Origin: an uncultured Thermomicrobiales bacterium
Lineage (GTDB): Bacteria; Chloroflexota; Chloroflexia; Thermomicrobiales; CADCWN01
NCBI GenBank assembly: GCA_902806415.1
Contig: CADCWN010000022.1
Location: 1 to 63,090, forward strand
Length of the DNA stretch: 63,090 nt
Reading direction: 5' to 3'
The position numbers and the translations under genes are program-made. Position 1 is the first letter of the stretch, and each line of letters starts with the position of its first letter. Positions 50,563 to 59,494 of the stretch are shown in pieces. The notes below the pieces were generated by a model. That model ran no database searches. It saw nothing but the letters and a program-made list of their open reading frames with translations, and was not told where the DNA came from.

Positions 50563-50883
50563 TCAGCGTTGATCGGTCGGTGATGGCGCGATCGTCTCGG
50601 CCTCCTGTTGTTCGCCCTTCGCCGCCCAGTCGGTGAGCACGCCGAGGAGCCCGGCAACAAGCGCGCCGAGCGCGCCGAGCACGAGCGCCGTCCGTAGCGG
50701 CTCGACAGGCGGGATGGGGAGGGAAGCCGGATGCGGGAGCGCCCCGCTGCTCATCAACCAGCCGGAGATACCACCGATGATCCCGCCGAGCAAGGCGAGT
50801 GGCCCGGCCTGGCTGCCGGTGAATTCCGCCCCGCTGACACCTTCATCGCGCGCTCGTTGCCCTCTCCAGCCCCATTTCACCAC
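50563..50883 (-). CDS. Small membrane protein
   Basis: A 106-residue minus-strand protein with two hydrophobic segments (PLALLGGIIGGISGWLMSSG and ALVLGALGALVAGLLGVLTDWAA) separated by a Pro-rich loop (ALPHPASLPIPPVEP), and a charged C-terminus. No family is recognised. Starts are tandem GTG codons without a strong binding site, so the N-terminus is uncertain. It lies alone, convergent with hmuV and divergent from the subtilase gene. The membrane pattern supports a real gene. Confidence 0.55.
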   Translation of the reverse strand: MVKWGWRGQRARDEGVSGAEFTGSQAGPLALLGGIIGGISGWLMSSGALPHPASLPIPPVEPLRTALVLGALGALVAGLLGVLTDWAAKGEQQEAETIAPSPTDQR

Positions 50884-51019
50884 TCTATACCCCCGGTCGC
50901 CATCCTAATATCGCCCGTATCGCGTACAATTTGGCATACCCCCCTATACGGGAGCAAATGTCGCGCCTCGGCGTATGACCATGCCGCCCGCAAAGTCGAG
51001 TCCGCAGGGAGAAGGATAG

Positions 51020-53158
51020 GTGATCGGACGGATGCGCGTACGCAATACCCCTTTCCGGCGGCCTGTGGCGTTACACGGCATCGCCCGCGCGGCACGTCGC
51101 CGGCGCTGGCTCCTCGCGCTGCTGCTGGCCGCCTGGAGTCTGGTCGTCGGCCTGCCCGCCTTGCCGCCCGCGCGCGTGGCGGCGGCGGGCAAGGCGCGAT
51201 CCGCCGAACTTGTTGTCTTGCCCCGCTCGGCGGCGCAGGCTACATCGGTCGCGCGGGGGTTGTCGACCAGGCATGGCGACGAGGTGCAGACCGGGGCGGT
51301 CGGACTTTCCGGTCGCGTGCTGCTGGTCCGGGTGCCGCCCGGTCGCGAGGATGAGTACAAGGCGCAGTTGGCCGCCGACCCGAACATCGCGGCGGTCGCC
51401 CGTAATCACGAGGTGCGCGCCGAGGCCGCGCCGCTGACGCCGAACGACCCGCATTTCTCCCAGCAGTGGGGCTTGACGATGATCCGCGCGCCGGAAGCCT
51501 GGGGTGACGGCGCACGCGCGGATGGCGTCACGGTCGCCGTGATCGATTCCGGTGCCGACTACGGCCATCCCGATCTGACGGGCGTCCTCCTGCCGGGTTG
51601 CACCTTCGTGGTCACGCCGTCGTCGTGCGGGCCGACGGCGGCGGCGGACGATAACGGGCATGGCACCCATGTCGCCGGGACGATCGCCGCGCTCGCTGAC
51701 AATGGGATCGGCGTGGCCGGGCTCGCCCGGGGGGCGTCGATCCTCCCCTTGAAGGCGCTCGACTCGGGTGGCACCGGTAATTGGTTCGCGATCGCCGATG
51801 CGATCGGCTATGCCAGCAATCAGCCGGGCGTTCGTGTGATCAATATGAGCCTCGGTAGCGATCCCGGCTTCCCTCCCGACGCCAGCGACCGCGCCCTCTT
51901 ACAGACGATGATCGACGGCGCGCGGGCCAAGGGGATCGTCGTCGTCGTCGCGTCCGGTAATGCGGGCGCGAACCTCGACCTGACGCCGGTCTACCCGGCC
52001 TCGCTGGCCGACGTGGTCGCGGTGACCGCCGTGGCGCAGGACGGCTCGAAGCCGGGGTGGGCGAACTACGGTTCGGCAGTCGCCGTCGCCGCGCCGGGGG
52101 CCGGAATCCTCTCCACCCTCTGCGCGTACAGCTTCTCCGCGAAGAGTTGTAATCACACGTATGGCCTGAAGAGCGGCACGTCGATGGCCTCGCCCCACGT
52201 CGCCGCCCTCGCCGCGCTGCTGCTGGCGCGCACGCCGACACTGACGCCCGATGGCGTCGCGGCGACGTTGCGCGCGACCGCGACTGATCTCGGCCCCGTC
52301 GGGACCGACACGACCTTCGGTGCCGGGCGGATCGATGTCGCCGCCGCGCTCGCCGGGCGCTCCCTCACGCTGACGAGCAGCGGGCCTGGTGCGATCGCGA
52401 CCGACCCGGCGGCGAGTTCAGTCGGGCCGGGGACGACCGTGACGCTCACGGCAATAGCGAATCCGGATGCCCTCTTCACCGGCTGGTCGGTTGACGGGGT
52501 GTTCAGCGGTTGGGCCTCGTCGCTGACCCTGCGGATGGACACCAGCCACGTCGTCAGCGCGACCTTCGCCCCCCGCGTCTCGTTCGCCGATCTCGCCAAC
52601 AGCCCGAGTGGTGAGGCGGTCGTCCAACTCGCCTCGCGTGAGATCGTGCGCGGCTATGAGGACGGCACCTATGGCCCGAGTGACATCGTCCTCCGCGCCC
52701 AGGTGGCCGGGCTGTTGGTGCGCGCGATGGACTGGGAGGGCGAGGCACACCCCGCGACATTCAGTGATCAGGGCACGGTAGACGATGGGCTCTGGGCGGC
52801 GGTCGGCACGCTGGCCCACTATCAGGTCGCGAAAGGCTATGGTGACGGCACCTATCATCCGATCGGTGAGCTGCTCCATATCCAGGCGATCAGCGTGATC
52901 ACCCGCGCGATGGTCGCGCGCGGGTATTGGGCCGAGGCGACCGTCGATGACGGTATCATCTACCCGAACGTGCCAGCCTCGTCCGGCCATCGCCCCGATC
53001 TTGTCACCTTCGTCCAGAACGCCGGTGCGGTCCCCGATCGCCCGACCGCCAATCGTGCGAATTGGGACGATTGGAACACCCCCGCCAGCCGCGGCTGGTT
53101 CGCCCTGCTGCTCTGGCAAGCGCTTGATGCCACATTCGGCACCAATACCGGGCCGTAG
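51020..53158 (+). CDS. Secreted subtilisin-like protease with SLH motifs
   Basis: A 712-residue S8 protease. Twin-Arg-like basic N-terminus and signal sequence (RRRRWLLALLLAAWSLVVGLPALPP). An inhibitor-like propeptide (ELVVLPRSAAQATSVARGL ... VLLVRVPPGREDEY) follows. The catalytic domain has Asp176 (VAVIDSGADYGHPDL), His214 (NGHGTHVAGT) and Ser388 (GTSMASPHVA). After it comes an InlB-B-repeat-like beta domain (GTTVTLTAIANPDALFTGWSVDG), then SLH-type repeats: FADLANSPSGEAVVQLASREIVRGYEDGTYGP and YQVAKGYGDGTYHP. The protease is expected on the cell surface, held by the SLH region. GTG start with AGAAGG nearby. Confidence 0.92.
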   Translation: MIGRMRVRNTPFRRPVALHGIARAARRRRWLLALLLAAWSLVVGLPALPPARVAAAGKARSAELVVLPRSAAQATSVARGLSTRHGDEVQTGAVGLSGRVLLVRVPPGREDEYKAQLAADPNIAAVARNHEVRAEAAPLTPNDPHFSQQWGLTMIRAPEAWGDGARADGVTVAVIDSGADYGHPDLTGVLLPGCTFVVTPSSCGPTAAADDNGHGTHVAGTIAALADNGIGVAGLARGASILPLKALDSGGTGNWFAIADAIGYASNQPGVRVINMSLGSDPGFPPDASDRALLQTMIDGARAKGIVVVVASGNAGANLDLTPVYPASLADVVAVTAVAQDGSKPGWANYGSAVAVAAPGAGILSTLCAYSFSAKSCNHTYGLKSGTSMASPHVAALAALLLARTPTLTPDGVAATLRATATDLGPVGTDTTFGAGRIDVAAALAGRSLTLTSSGPGAIATDPAASSVGPGTTVTLTAIANPDALFTGWSVDGVFSGWASSLTLRMDTSHVVSATFAPRVSFADLANSPSGEAVVQLASREIVRGYEDGTYGPSDIVLRAQVAGLLVRAMDWEGEAHPATFSDQGTVDDGLWAAVGTLAHYQVAKGYGDGTYHPIGELLHIQAISVITRAMVARGYWAEATVDDGIIYPNVPASSGHRPDLVTFVQNAGAVPDRPTANRANWDDWNTPASRGWFALLLWQALDATFGTNTGP

Positions 53159-53189
53159 GCGCTGCGCTGCCGCCTTGCACACGGTCCGC

Positions 53190-54053
53190 TCACCACAGGG
53201 GCCAGCGGTAATAGTTGTAGGCCAGCACCTCGCGGAAGCCGACCGAGCGGTAGAGCGAGAGGGCGTTGCTGTTGTTCGTGACGACATCGAGCGCGAACTC
53301 GCGCCAGCCTTCGTTCCACAGCCGGGCGATCGTCGCGGCCAGGAGGGCGCGCCCGACGCCGCGCCCGCGCTCCTCCGGCAAGACCCCGAACGAGCGGAGG
53401 TAGACCCCCTCGTCCTCGATGAGGGCGCTGAGCCGCCCGATCGGCCTGCCGTCGCGCTCGGCCAGATAGGCGCGCGCGCCGCCGCCCCGCAGTTCGCCCT
53501 CGCCGAGTCGCCGGGCCTCATCCTCAAGAATATCGAACGAGAGAGCCGCGATTCGGATCAGGAACGGCAGATCGGATAGTGTGGCCTGGCGAAACTGGAG
53601 CAAGCTGTCGGGGACCGACGGCGGCACGATAGCGGCCCATTCCAGATGATACTCCGAGAAGTCGAGCGGGTGGCCGAGCGCCGCCGCGAATGCTCGACCG
53701 GTCGCCGAGGTGCGCACATTCACCAGTAGCAATTCGGTGCAGCCCGATGGTTGCGCCGCGCGATGGGCGGCGGCGGTGACCGCGCGCCCGATACCCCGCC
53801 GCCGGAAGTCCGGGTGGACGAGCGCTGTCACCTCGCCCGAGGGACCGAAGCGATCGAGCGGCGCGTAGCCCGCGAGTTGTCCACTCTCGTACCAGCAGAA
53901 GTCACTCACCTGCCCCGATTGGCGTCCGGCCATCATTCGCCAGTTCAGCTTGACGCCGTGCCCATCGTGCGCCTCGCAAACCGCCGCCAACTCTCTGACT
54001 GCGGGGAGCTCCGTGTCGGAGAGCGATTCTTTCGCGATGAGACCCTGCTGCAA
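53190..54053 (-). CDS. Tandem GNAT-family acetyltransferase
   Basis: A 287-residue protein of two GNAT domains. The first has VTALVHPDFRRRGIGRAVTAAAHRAA and the second LRSFGVLPEERGRGVGRALLAATIARLWNEG, both the acetyl-CoA pyrophosphate loop (R/Q-x2-G-x-G/A), with NNSNALSLYRSVGFREV near the end. The tandem layout recalls MshD, but the substrate is unknown. The start is a TTG (54053) just after the stop of the membrane protein gene, TAAGG-TTG, with GGGAG upstream. The open frame continues through that gene in another phase without coding character. Convergent with the subtilase gene. Confidence 0.82.
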   Translation of the reverse strand: MQQGLIAKESLSDTELPAVRELAAVCEAHDGHGVKLNWRMMAGRQSGQVSDFCWYESGQLAGYAPLDRFGPSGEVTALVHPDFRRRGIGRAVTAAAHRAAQPSGCTELLLVNVRTSATGRAFAAALGHPLDFSEYHLEWAAIVPPSVPDSLLQFRQATLSDLPFLIRIAALSFDILEDEARRLGEGELRGGGARAYLAERDGRPIGRLSALIEDEGVYLRSFGVLPEERGRGVGRALLAATIARLWNEGWREFALDVVTNNSNALSLYRSVGFREVLAYNYYRWPLW

Positions 54054-54055
54054 CC

Positions 54056-56512
54056 TTATACTCCCGTCTGCCGCCCCGGTCCCGTCCGCCGAAAGGGACG
54101 TTTCCCGCGCCGACCGAGCGTTATTGCCAGCAACCCGATGATCGTCAGGCCGGTCAGGATGAGTCCGATGAAGAATGAGCGCGGCGCGTAGGTCAGGCGC
54201 ACCTTGTGCGACCCCGCCGGGACCACCACCCCCCGCGCGAGGGCGTTGGCGCGGAGGACCGGCGTCGCGCGCCCGTCGACCGTCGCGGTCCAGCCGGGAG
54301 CCCAGGAGTGGTTCAGGATTAAGAGCCCCGCGCAGGCGCTCGTGGTGCGAATCGTGACGGTGTTGGCCGACTGCACCGCGATCGGTTGGGCGGTGCGGTT
54401 CGCGCCCTCGCAGCGCCCCCCTGCGGGCAGGCCCAGCGCTGCGCCGTTTGGCCCTTGCACCACTTCGACGTCGTCGGGTTGCCGATCGGTGACGCGCGCC
54501 AGCGCCGCGCGCTCGTCGGGGATCGATTCGACCGCATAACCGAGATAGGCGACTGGGCGGGCGTCGGGTAGCCGGTAGGTCCAGCCGCCGTCGTCGCGGT
54601 AGATCGGCTCGACGCGCAGGGTCGGCCAGTTGGCGGCGAGCCACTCCGGCGTGACATCCGGCACCGCCGCGATCAGGTTGACGCCGAGCGTCGGCAGCAG
54701 ATCAGAGCGGACACGGCGCGGGTAATAGTTCAGTACGATCGCATCCTCGACCGGGTGATTGAGCACGTAATCGATCTCTTCGCCGCGCACGACCCGCCAG
54801 AAGTCGGCCTCGTGCGCCGGGAGCAGGCTCTCGTAGCCGCCGACCGTCCGCAGCCCGAGGCTCTGGGGGACCGAGCCCGCGAACATCGGCGGCGCCCAGC
54901 TCTCCGGGCCGTTGATCGTGCGGAGCATCGCGATCCGCGCGTCCGGCCCCTCGGCCAACAGGCGTTCGATAAGCGGGGTGTGCGGGTAGAGTGCCGCCGT
55001 CGTGCGCGGCTGGAACGGCGGGTTGATCGCGCGCCCGTAGCCGATCAACTGCGTCGCCGTGAGGAGCGTGATCAGGATGCCAAGCCCCGCGATCGGGCGC
55101 CGCAGGGTCGGCCAGCGCCCGATCAGCAGCCGCGCCAGCATGTCGTAGCCGAGCGCGCCGCCGATCGCCAGGGCCAGCGCCCAGACGAAGAGCATCCGTC
55201 CCAGGGGGCGGAAATAGGCGAGGCCGGGGACAAACTGGGTGCCGAGCCAGGTCAGGGGCGTGCCGACGACGTAGAGGGCCAGGGTGAGCGCCGCGAGGAG
55301 CCACCAGCGCCCCTCGCGGCGCGCGAGGGCGAACGGCGCGAGGGCGAGCGGCAGCCAGCCGACGAACCAGAGACCGTTGTTGAGGGTGCGGTCGGTCGCG
55401 ATCAGGTCGGGGAGGACGATCGCGCGCAGATCGCCGGGTCCGACACGCCAGAGGCGCAGGTAGCGCGCGTAGTCGGGCGGGACGCGCGCCCCCTGCCCGG
55501 CCAGTTCCAGCGTCGGCAGGAGTTGCACCGCGCTGATCCCCAGTCCGACGAGCGCGGTCAGCAATGGCAGGCCGAGCAGCGCGAGGATCGCGCGGGATCG
55601 TCCGTGCCGTGCGCCGCGCGTGGTCCGCCACCCCTCCCATAGCAGGAGGCTGCCGAAGTACGCCCCGACCGTCAGCCAGGCTACCAGGGTCATCAAGATA
55701 TTGCTGCCGAGGATCATCAGGCCAAGGATCGCGCCGAGCCAAGCCGCACGGATCGCCGAGCGGCGACCCGCCGCGTCGCGCGCCAGCAGCAGTGCCAGCG
55801 GCAGCAGGGCGGTGATCGCCGCGATGTGGCCGAGCAGCAACCAGCCCAGCGTGAAGCTATTGAACATCCAGACGGTCGCGCCGAAGGTCGCGGCGATCTG
55901 GCCCACCCCCAGCCGCCGCAGGAAGAGGCGCATCGTCACGCCGCTGATCCAGACGTGCAGGAGCAGGAACAGGTCCTGCGCCCACGACGCCGAGAAGGCG
56001 CGCGTGAGGATCAGGCGCGGCGGGTAGAGGAGGTTCGTCTCGCCGTTGGCGAAGAAGGGGTGGCCGCCGAAGCTGTAAGGGTCCCAGAGGGGCAACTCAC
56101 CCCCGCGCAGCGCCCGCCCGGTGAAGACGATCCAGGGGTAGAACGTATCGGCCTGATCGCTCTGCGGGTACTGACGCGGCAGCGGCTCCCCCGGCTGATG
56201 CCACGGTTCGAGGATCGCCTGGGTGCGCGAGACGGCGGAGAAAGTCTGGCCGCGCAGGACCGGCGCGAAGAAGGCCAGGGTCGCGCAGAGGAGGAGCAGC
56301 GCGGCGAGGCTGTCGGTCCGCCACCCCTGTAGCCAGGGCGCGGCCACCGCCGGACGTGGGGTCGCCGCGTGTGCCGGACCCGTGCCAGGGGAGGGAACGG
56401 CGGGCGTCGCGCGCGGCTCCGGCTCTGGCTGTCGCTGGCTTACCGTCACCCTCCGGCCCCCGACCACGGCGAGCCAACGGCGGCGCGAATACGCCGACAT
56501 CGGCATCGGCAC
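54056..56512 (-). CDS. YfhO-like multi-pass membrane protein
   Basis: An 818-residue protein of the YfhO kind (DUF-type GT-C relatives that add sugars to lipoteichoic acid or lipids). A Pro-rich N-terminus leads to about 12 helices. The first outer loop reads QYPQSDQADTFYPWIVFTGRALRGGELPLWDPYSFGGHPFFANG, the family signature. The C-terminal outer domain ends with ILNHSWAPGWTATVDGRATPVLRANALARGVVVPAGSHKVRLTY, also typical, then a last helix. It is probably an outward-facing glycosyltransferase of the surface glycan cluster. The start is uncertain: ATG repeats (MPMPMS) without a clear site. Confidence 0.82.
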   Translation of the reverse strand: MPMPMSAYSRRRWLAVVGGRRVTVSQRQPEPEPRATPAVPSPGTGPAHAATPRPAVAAPWLQGWRTDSLAALLLLCATLAFFAPVLRGQTFSAVSRTQAILEPWHQPGEPLPRQYPQSDQADTFYPWIVFTGRALRGGELPLWDPYSFGGHPFFANGETNLLYPPRLILTRAFSASWAQDLFLLLHVWISGVTMRLFLRRLGVGQIAATFGATVWMFNSFTLGWLLLGHIAAITALLPLALLLARDAAGRRSAIRAAWLGAILGLMILGSNILMTLVAWLTVGAYFGSLLLWEGWRTTRGARHGRSRAILALLGLPLLTALVGLGISAVQLLPTLELAGQGARVPPDYARYLRLWRVGPGDLRAIVLPDLIATDRTLNNGLWFVGWLPLALAPFALARREGRWWLLAALTLALYVVGTPLTWLGTQFVPGLAYFRPLGRMLFVWALALAIGGALGYDMLARLLIGRWPTLRRPIAGLGILITLLTATQLIGYGRAINPPFQPRTTAALYPHTPLIERLLAEGPDARIAMLRTINGPESWAPPMFAGSVPQSLGLRTVGGYESLLPAHEADFWRVVRGEEIDYVLNHPVEDAIVLNYYPRRVRSDLLPTLGVNLIAAVPDVTPEWLAANWPTLRVEPIYRDDGGWTYRLPDARPVAYLGYAVESIPDERAALARVTDRQPDDVEVVQGPNGAALGLPAGGRCEGANRTAQPIAVQSANTVTIRTTSACAGLLILNHSWAPGWTATVDGRATPVLRANALARGVVVPAGSHKVRLTYAPRSFFIGLILTGLTIIGLLAITLGRRGKRPFRRTGPGRQTGV

Positions 56513-56568
56513 CGCTCATTGTTCTCCGTTCTCCGCGACGGAGTGTAACGAACCGTCGCGCGTCGTCG

Positions 56569-57987
56569 CTAGCGTGTCGGCCCGCGCCGGCCCGGCGACA
56601 GGCGGGCTTGCACGCCCCTGAGCGTCTGCCGCGCGGCGGTGCGCCAGGGGTGTCGCCGCCAATCGCCGAGTGTGGCGTCGAGCGCGGCGAGCTGCGACCC
56701 TTGGTCTCGCCAGGCCGCCTCGACCCGCTCGGCATAGGCGCGGCGATCCTCGGCGGCGGCGACATTGCTGGCGAGCTCGATCGTCGTCTCCGCCAGGCGT
56801 TGGACCAGTTCCGGGACGAGCGCGCGCGGGCTGAGGGGGCCGGGCTGTCGGCGCGTCGGCGCGGCGCAGAAAGCGGTCAGCGGCGCGATCGTGCGATCCC
56901 AGGTCAACCGTTCGCGGGCGAGGCGCCGCGCCGCCCGCCCGCGCGCGGCGAGTTCTTCCGGCTCATCGAGGGCCGTTGCGAGCGCCGCCGCGAGCGCTGC
57001 GCTGTCACCCGGTGCGACGACGAATCCGGCCCCATACTCGCGGATCAGCGGCGACAACTCGGCGTAGTCGCCGTAGAGCGGGGGCAGCCCGGCGTGGAGG
57101 AAATCGACCGTGCGCGTGTTGAAGGCCAATTCGCGCTCGACCGTCCGCTCGAAGAGATCGAGCGCCAGATCGGCGGTGCGATACGCCTCGCGCAGCACGT
57201 CGTAGGGCAGGACGCCGCCGAAGGTGACGCGTGGGTGGTCGCGAATCCGCCCTTGGAGCCGGGCGAACCAGGCCGCGCCCTGCGAATGGACGGGGTGGGC
57301 CTCGGCGTGGATGAGCAGACGCCCGCGTCCGCGCCGCTCGATCGCGTCGAGCGCCGCCAGGAGCGCGCGCGAGGGGTCCTGCCAGGCGTAGACCATCCCC
57401 GCGTAGAGGATTTGCGGCTCCGCGTGCGGCGGCGCGTCTGGTCGCCCCTGCGGGTCGCAGCTGATCGGCACGACGGCGAGCCGCGTCAGGCAATCATCGG
57501 GGCTGAAGCCGCCGAGGAGCAGCCAGGGCTGGAAGTAGGGGCGCTGGCGCTCGCCCGCGCAAATGACATAATCCGCGCGGGCCAGGGCGTCGGTCTTGAG
57601 GTGGGCGAGCGCGGCCCCTTTGTCCCAGCCCTGCGCCAGGAATTCCAGCAGCAGCGGCCCGGCGAGATCGACGACCAGCGGCACCGGGCAGAGACGGATC
57701 TGCCCGGCGAGGATCCAACTCGACGCGACGACGACGTCCGGCGCGACCCGCGCGATCGCCGCGTCCACGTCGGCCCACTCGTAGGTCAGCGGCAGGGCCG
57801 CCGCGCGCGCTCCCGCCGCGATCGGGATCAGTTGCTCGTCCAGACTGTGGCGCGGGAAGAGGAGGGTGACGGTGTGACCGGCGGTTTCCAGGCCGCGCGC
57901 GAGCGTCCAGGCGCGCAGCCCCCCACCGTTCGTCGGCAGGCCGGGGAGGGGGATGATCGAGTTGGCGAGGACGAGTACCTTGCTCAT
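56569..57987 (-). CDS. GT-B glycosyltransferase, paralogue 1
   Basis: A 472-residue protein. VLVLANSIIPLPGLPTNGGGLRAWTLARGLETAGHTVTLLFP is the N-terminal nucleotide-sugar fold, PVPLVVDLAGPLLLEFL, RADYVICAGERQRPYFQPWLLLGGF and AEPQILYAGMVYAWQDPSRALL follow. ERELAFNTRTVDFLHAGLPPLYGDYAELSPLI contains the C-lobe donor region. After the enzyme comes a helical tail with EDRRAYAERVEAAWRDQG and a basic WRRHPWRTAARQTL end. It aligns along its whole length with the next gene, so the two arose by tandem duplication. Substrate unknown. The start has GGGGCGTTCG upstream. Confidence 0.82.
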   Translation of the reverse strand: MSKVLVLANSIIPLPGLPTNGGGLRAWTLARGLETAGHTVTLLFPRHSLDEQLIPIAAGARAAALPLTYEWADVDAAIARVAPDVVVASSWILAGQIRLCPVPLVVDLAGPLLLEFLAQGWDKGAALAHLKTDALARADYVICAGERQRPYFQPWLLLGGFSPDDCLTRLAVVPISCDPQGRPDAPPHAEPQILYAGMVYAWQDPSRALLAALDAIERRGRGRLLIHAEAHPVHSQGAAWFARLQGRIRDHPRVTFGGVLPYDVLREAYRTADLALDLFERTVERELAFNTRTVDFLHAGLPPLYGDYAELSPLIREYGAGFVVAPGDSAALAAALATALDEPEELAARGRAARRLARERLTWDRTIAPLTAFCAAPTRRQPGPLSPRALVPELVQRLAETTIELASNVAAAEDRRAYAERVEAAWRDQGSQLAALDATLGDWRRHPWRTAARQTLRGVQARLSPGRRGPTR

Positions 57988-58042
57988 CGAACGCCCCGAC
58001 GGTGCGGCAGGCCGCGCGCGATTCGGCCAATGTGGGTCGCGC

Positions 58043-59494
58043 TCATGCGGGGCGCTGACCATCCCGCGCGCGCCCCGCACGATCCCCAAGAGTCTGCCGG
58101 AAGGCCGACCGCCAGGGCGAGCGTCGCCACCCGGCGGCGGCCTCGCCCGCCGCCAGCGCCGCGCCGCGTTCTTGCCAGGCCGTCTCGACGTGGCGGGCAT
58201 AGGCTTCGCGCTCTTCCGCGAGCGTTCGCCAGTGTGCAGCCTCTGCCTGGGCTGCGGCGAGTTCCGTCGTTGGGGTGGTGGGTGTCGGCGGGAGCAGCGC
58301 GGCGAGATCGAGCGCCTGTGTATCTCGCGTGCGTCGCGTCGGCGTCGCACACCAGCGCGCCAGCGGGGCGACGGTGCGATCCCAGGTGAGGAGATCGTCC
58401 ACCAGTCGGCGCGCGGCGCGGCGACGTCGCGCCAGCGCCGCCGGCTCGTCGAGCGCCTCGCCGACGGCGGCGGCGACCTCCACCGGATCGCCGGGATCGA
58501 CGACGATGCCGGCTTCGTAGCGCGCGATCGGCCCCGCCAATTCCGCGTAGTCGCTGTAGAGCGGCGGCAGCCCGCAGGCGAGATAGTCGACCGTGCGCGT
58601 GTTAAACGCCAACTCGCGCTCGGGATTGCGGGCGAAGAGATCGAAGGCGAGGTCGGCCCCGCGATAGATCGCGAGTAGTTCGGCGTAGGGGCGCAGCTGC
58701 CCTTCGTGGAGTCGGAGGCGCGGGCGGGTTTGCGCTTGCTCGCGGATCCAGGCCAACCAGCGGACCCCGCGCGAATGCTCGGGATGGGCGTAGAGGTAGA
58801 GATCGAGGGTGCCGGAACCGCGCCGCTCGATCGTTTCCAGCGTGGCCTGGAGGGGCGGCAGCGGGTCTTGCCACGGCAGTGCGACCCCGGCGAAGAGGAT
58901 CGACGGCTCCCCATGCTGCGGCGCGGTCGTCTCCGCCACCGAATCGGGCGCGGTCGAGATCGGCACCGTGGCGACGCGCGCGGCCAGGTCGCCCTGATCG
59001 AACCCGGCCAGGATCAGCCAGGGGTAGAAATAGGCCCGTTGCCGCTCCCCGGCGCAGGTGATGAAGTCCGCCGCCGCGAGGCCGCGCGGCTTCAGCGGTG
59101 CGAATGCCCGCGCCTTCGCCCGGTCCTGATAGAGGAATTCGAGCAGGATCGGCCCCGCCAGATCGACCGCCAGCGGCACCGGGCAGGGGCCGAGCTGGGC
59201 CGCGAGGAACCAGCTGCAGCAGACGACCACATCCGGCTGGTGCCGGCGGATCGCCGCACCGGGATCGGCCCAGGAGAAGGTGTGCGGTCGGGCGGCGGCG
59301 ATGGCGTCCGGGTCGAGCCCCGGCGCGAGCGCTTCCAACGGCTCGACTGGGAAGACGAGGGTGACCGCCAACCCGGCGGCTTCCAGGCCGCGCGCGATTG
59401 TCCAGCCGCGCACCCCGCCGCCGACCGTCGACAAGCCGGGCAGCGGCACGACCTCGGTCGCCATGACCAGGACGCGCGGCGCGCGGGCGCTCAT
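58043..59494 (-). CDS. GT-B glycosyltransferase, paralogue 2
   Basis: A 483-residue paralogue of the preceding protein: VLVMATEVVPLPGLSTVGGGVRGWTIARGLEAAGLAVTLVFP, PVPLAVDLAGPILLEFLYQDRAKA, ADFITCAGERQRAYFYPWLILAGF, ERELAFNTRTVDYLACGLPPLYSDYAEL. It shares the C-terminal coiled region (EEREAYARHVETAWQERG) and basic end (WRRSPWRSAFRQTL). The ATG overlaps the stop of the GT2 gene upstream (ATGA). In such clusters tandem paralogues usually add successive sugars. Both lack membrane helices, and the basic tail may hold them at the membrane. Confidence 0.82.
   Translation of the reverse strand: MSARAPRVLVMATEVVPLPGLSTVGGGVRGWTIARGLEAAGLAVTLVFPVEPLEALAPGLDPDAIAAARPHTFSWADPGAAIRRHQPDVVVCCSWFLAAQLGPCPVPLAVDLAGPILLEFLYQDRAKARAFAPLKPRGLAAADFITCAGERQRAYFYPWLILAGFDQGDLAARVATVPISTAPDSVAETTAPQHGEPSILFAGVALPWQDPLPPLQATLETIERRGSGTLDLYLYAHPEHSRGVRWLAWIREQAQTRPRLRLHEGQLRPYAELLAIYRGADLAFDLFARNPERELAFNTRTVDYLACGLPPLYSDYAELAGPIARYEAGIVVDPGDPVEVAAAVGEALDEPAALARRRRAARRLVDDLLTWDRTVAPLARWCATPTRRTRDTQALDLAALLPPTPTTPTTELAAAQAEAAHWRTLAEEREAYARHVETAWQERGAALAAGEAAAGWRRSPWRSAFRQTLGDRAGRARDGQRPA

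Noticed and set aside
54054..54644. N-terminal extension of the GNAT gene through the YfhO gene
   Set aside because: The extra 197 codons are Arg-rich noise, and a TTG with a binding site lies right after the YfhO stop.
57988..58914. N-terminal extension of the first GT-B paralogue
   Set aside because: It overlaps the second paralogue out of frame; the real start MSKVLVLANS matches the paralogue's start.
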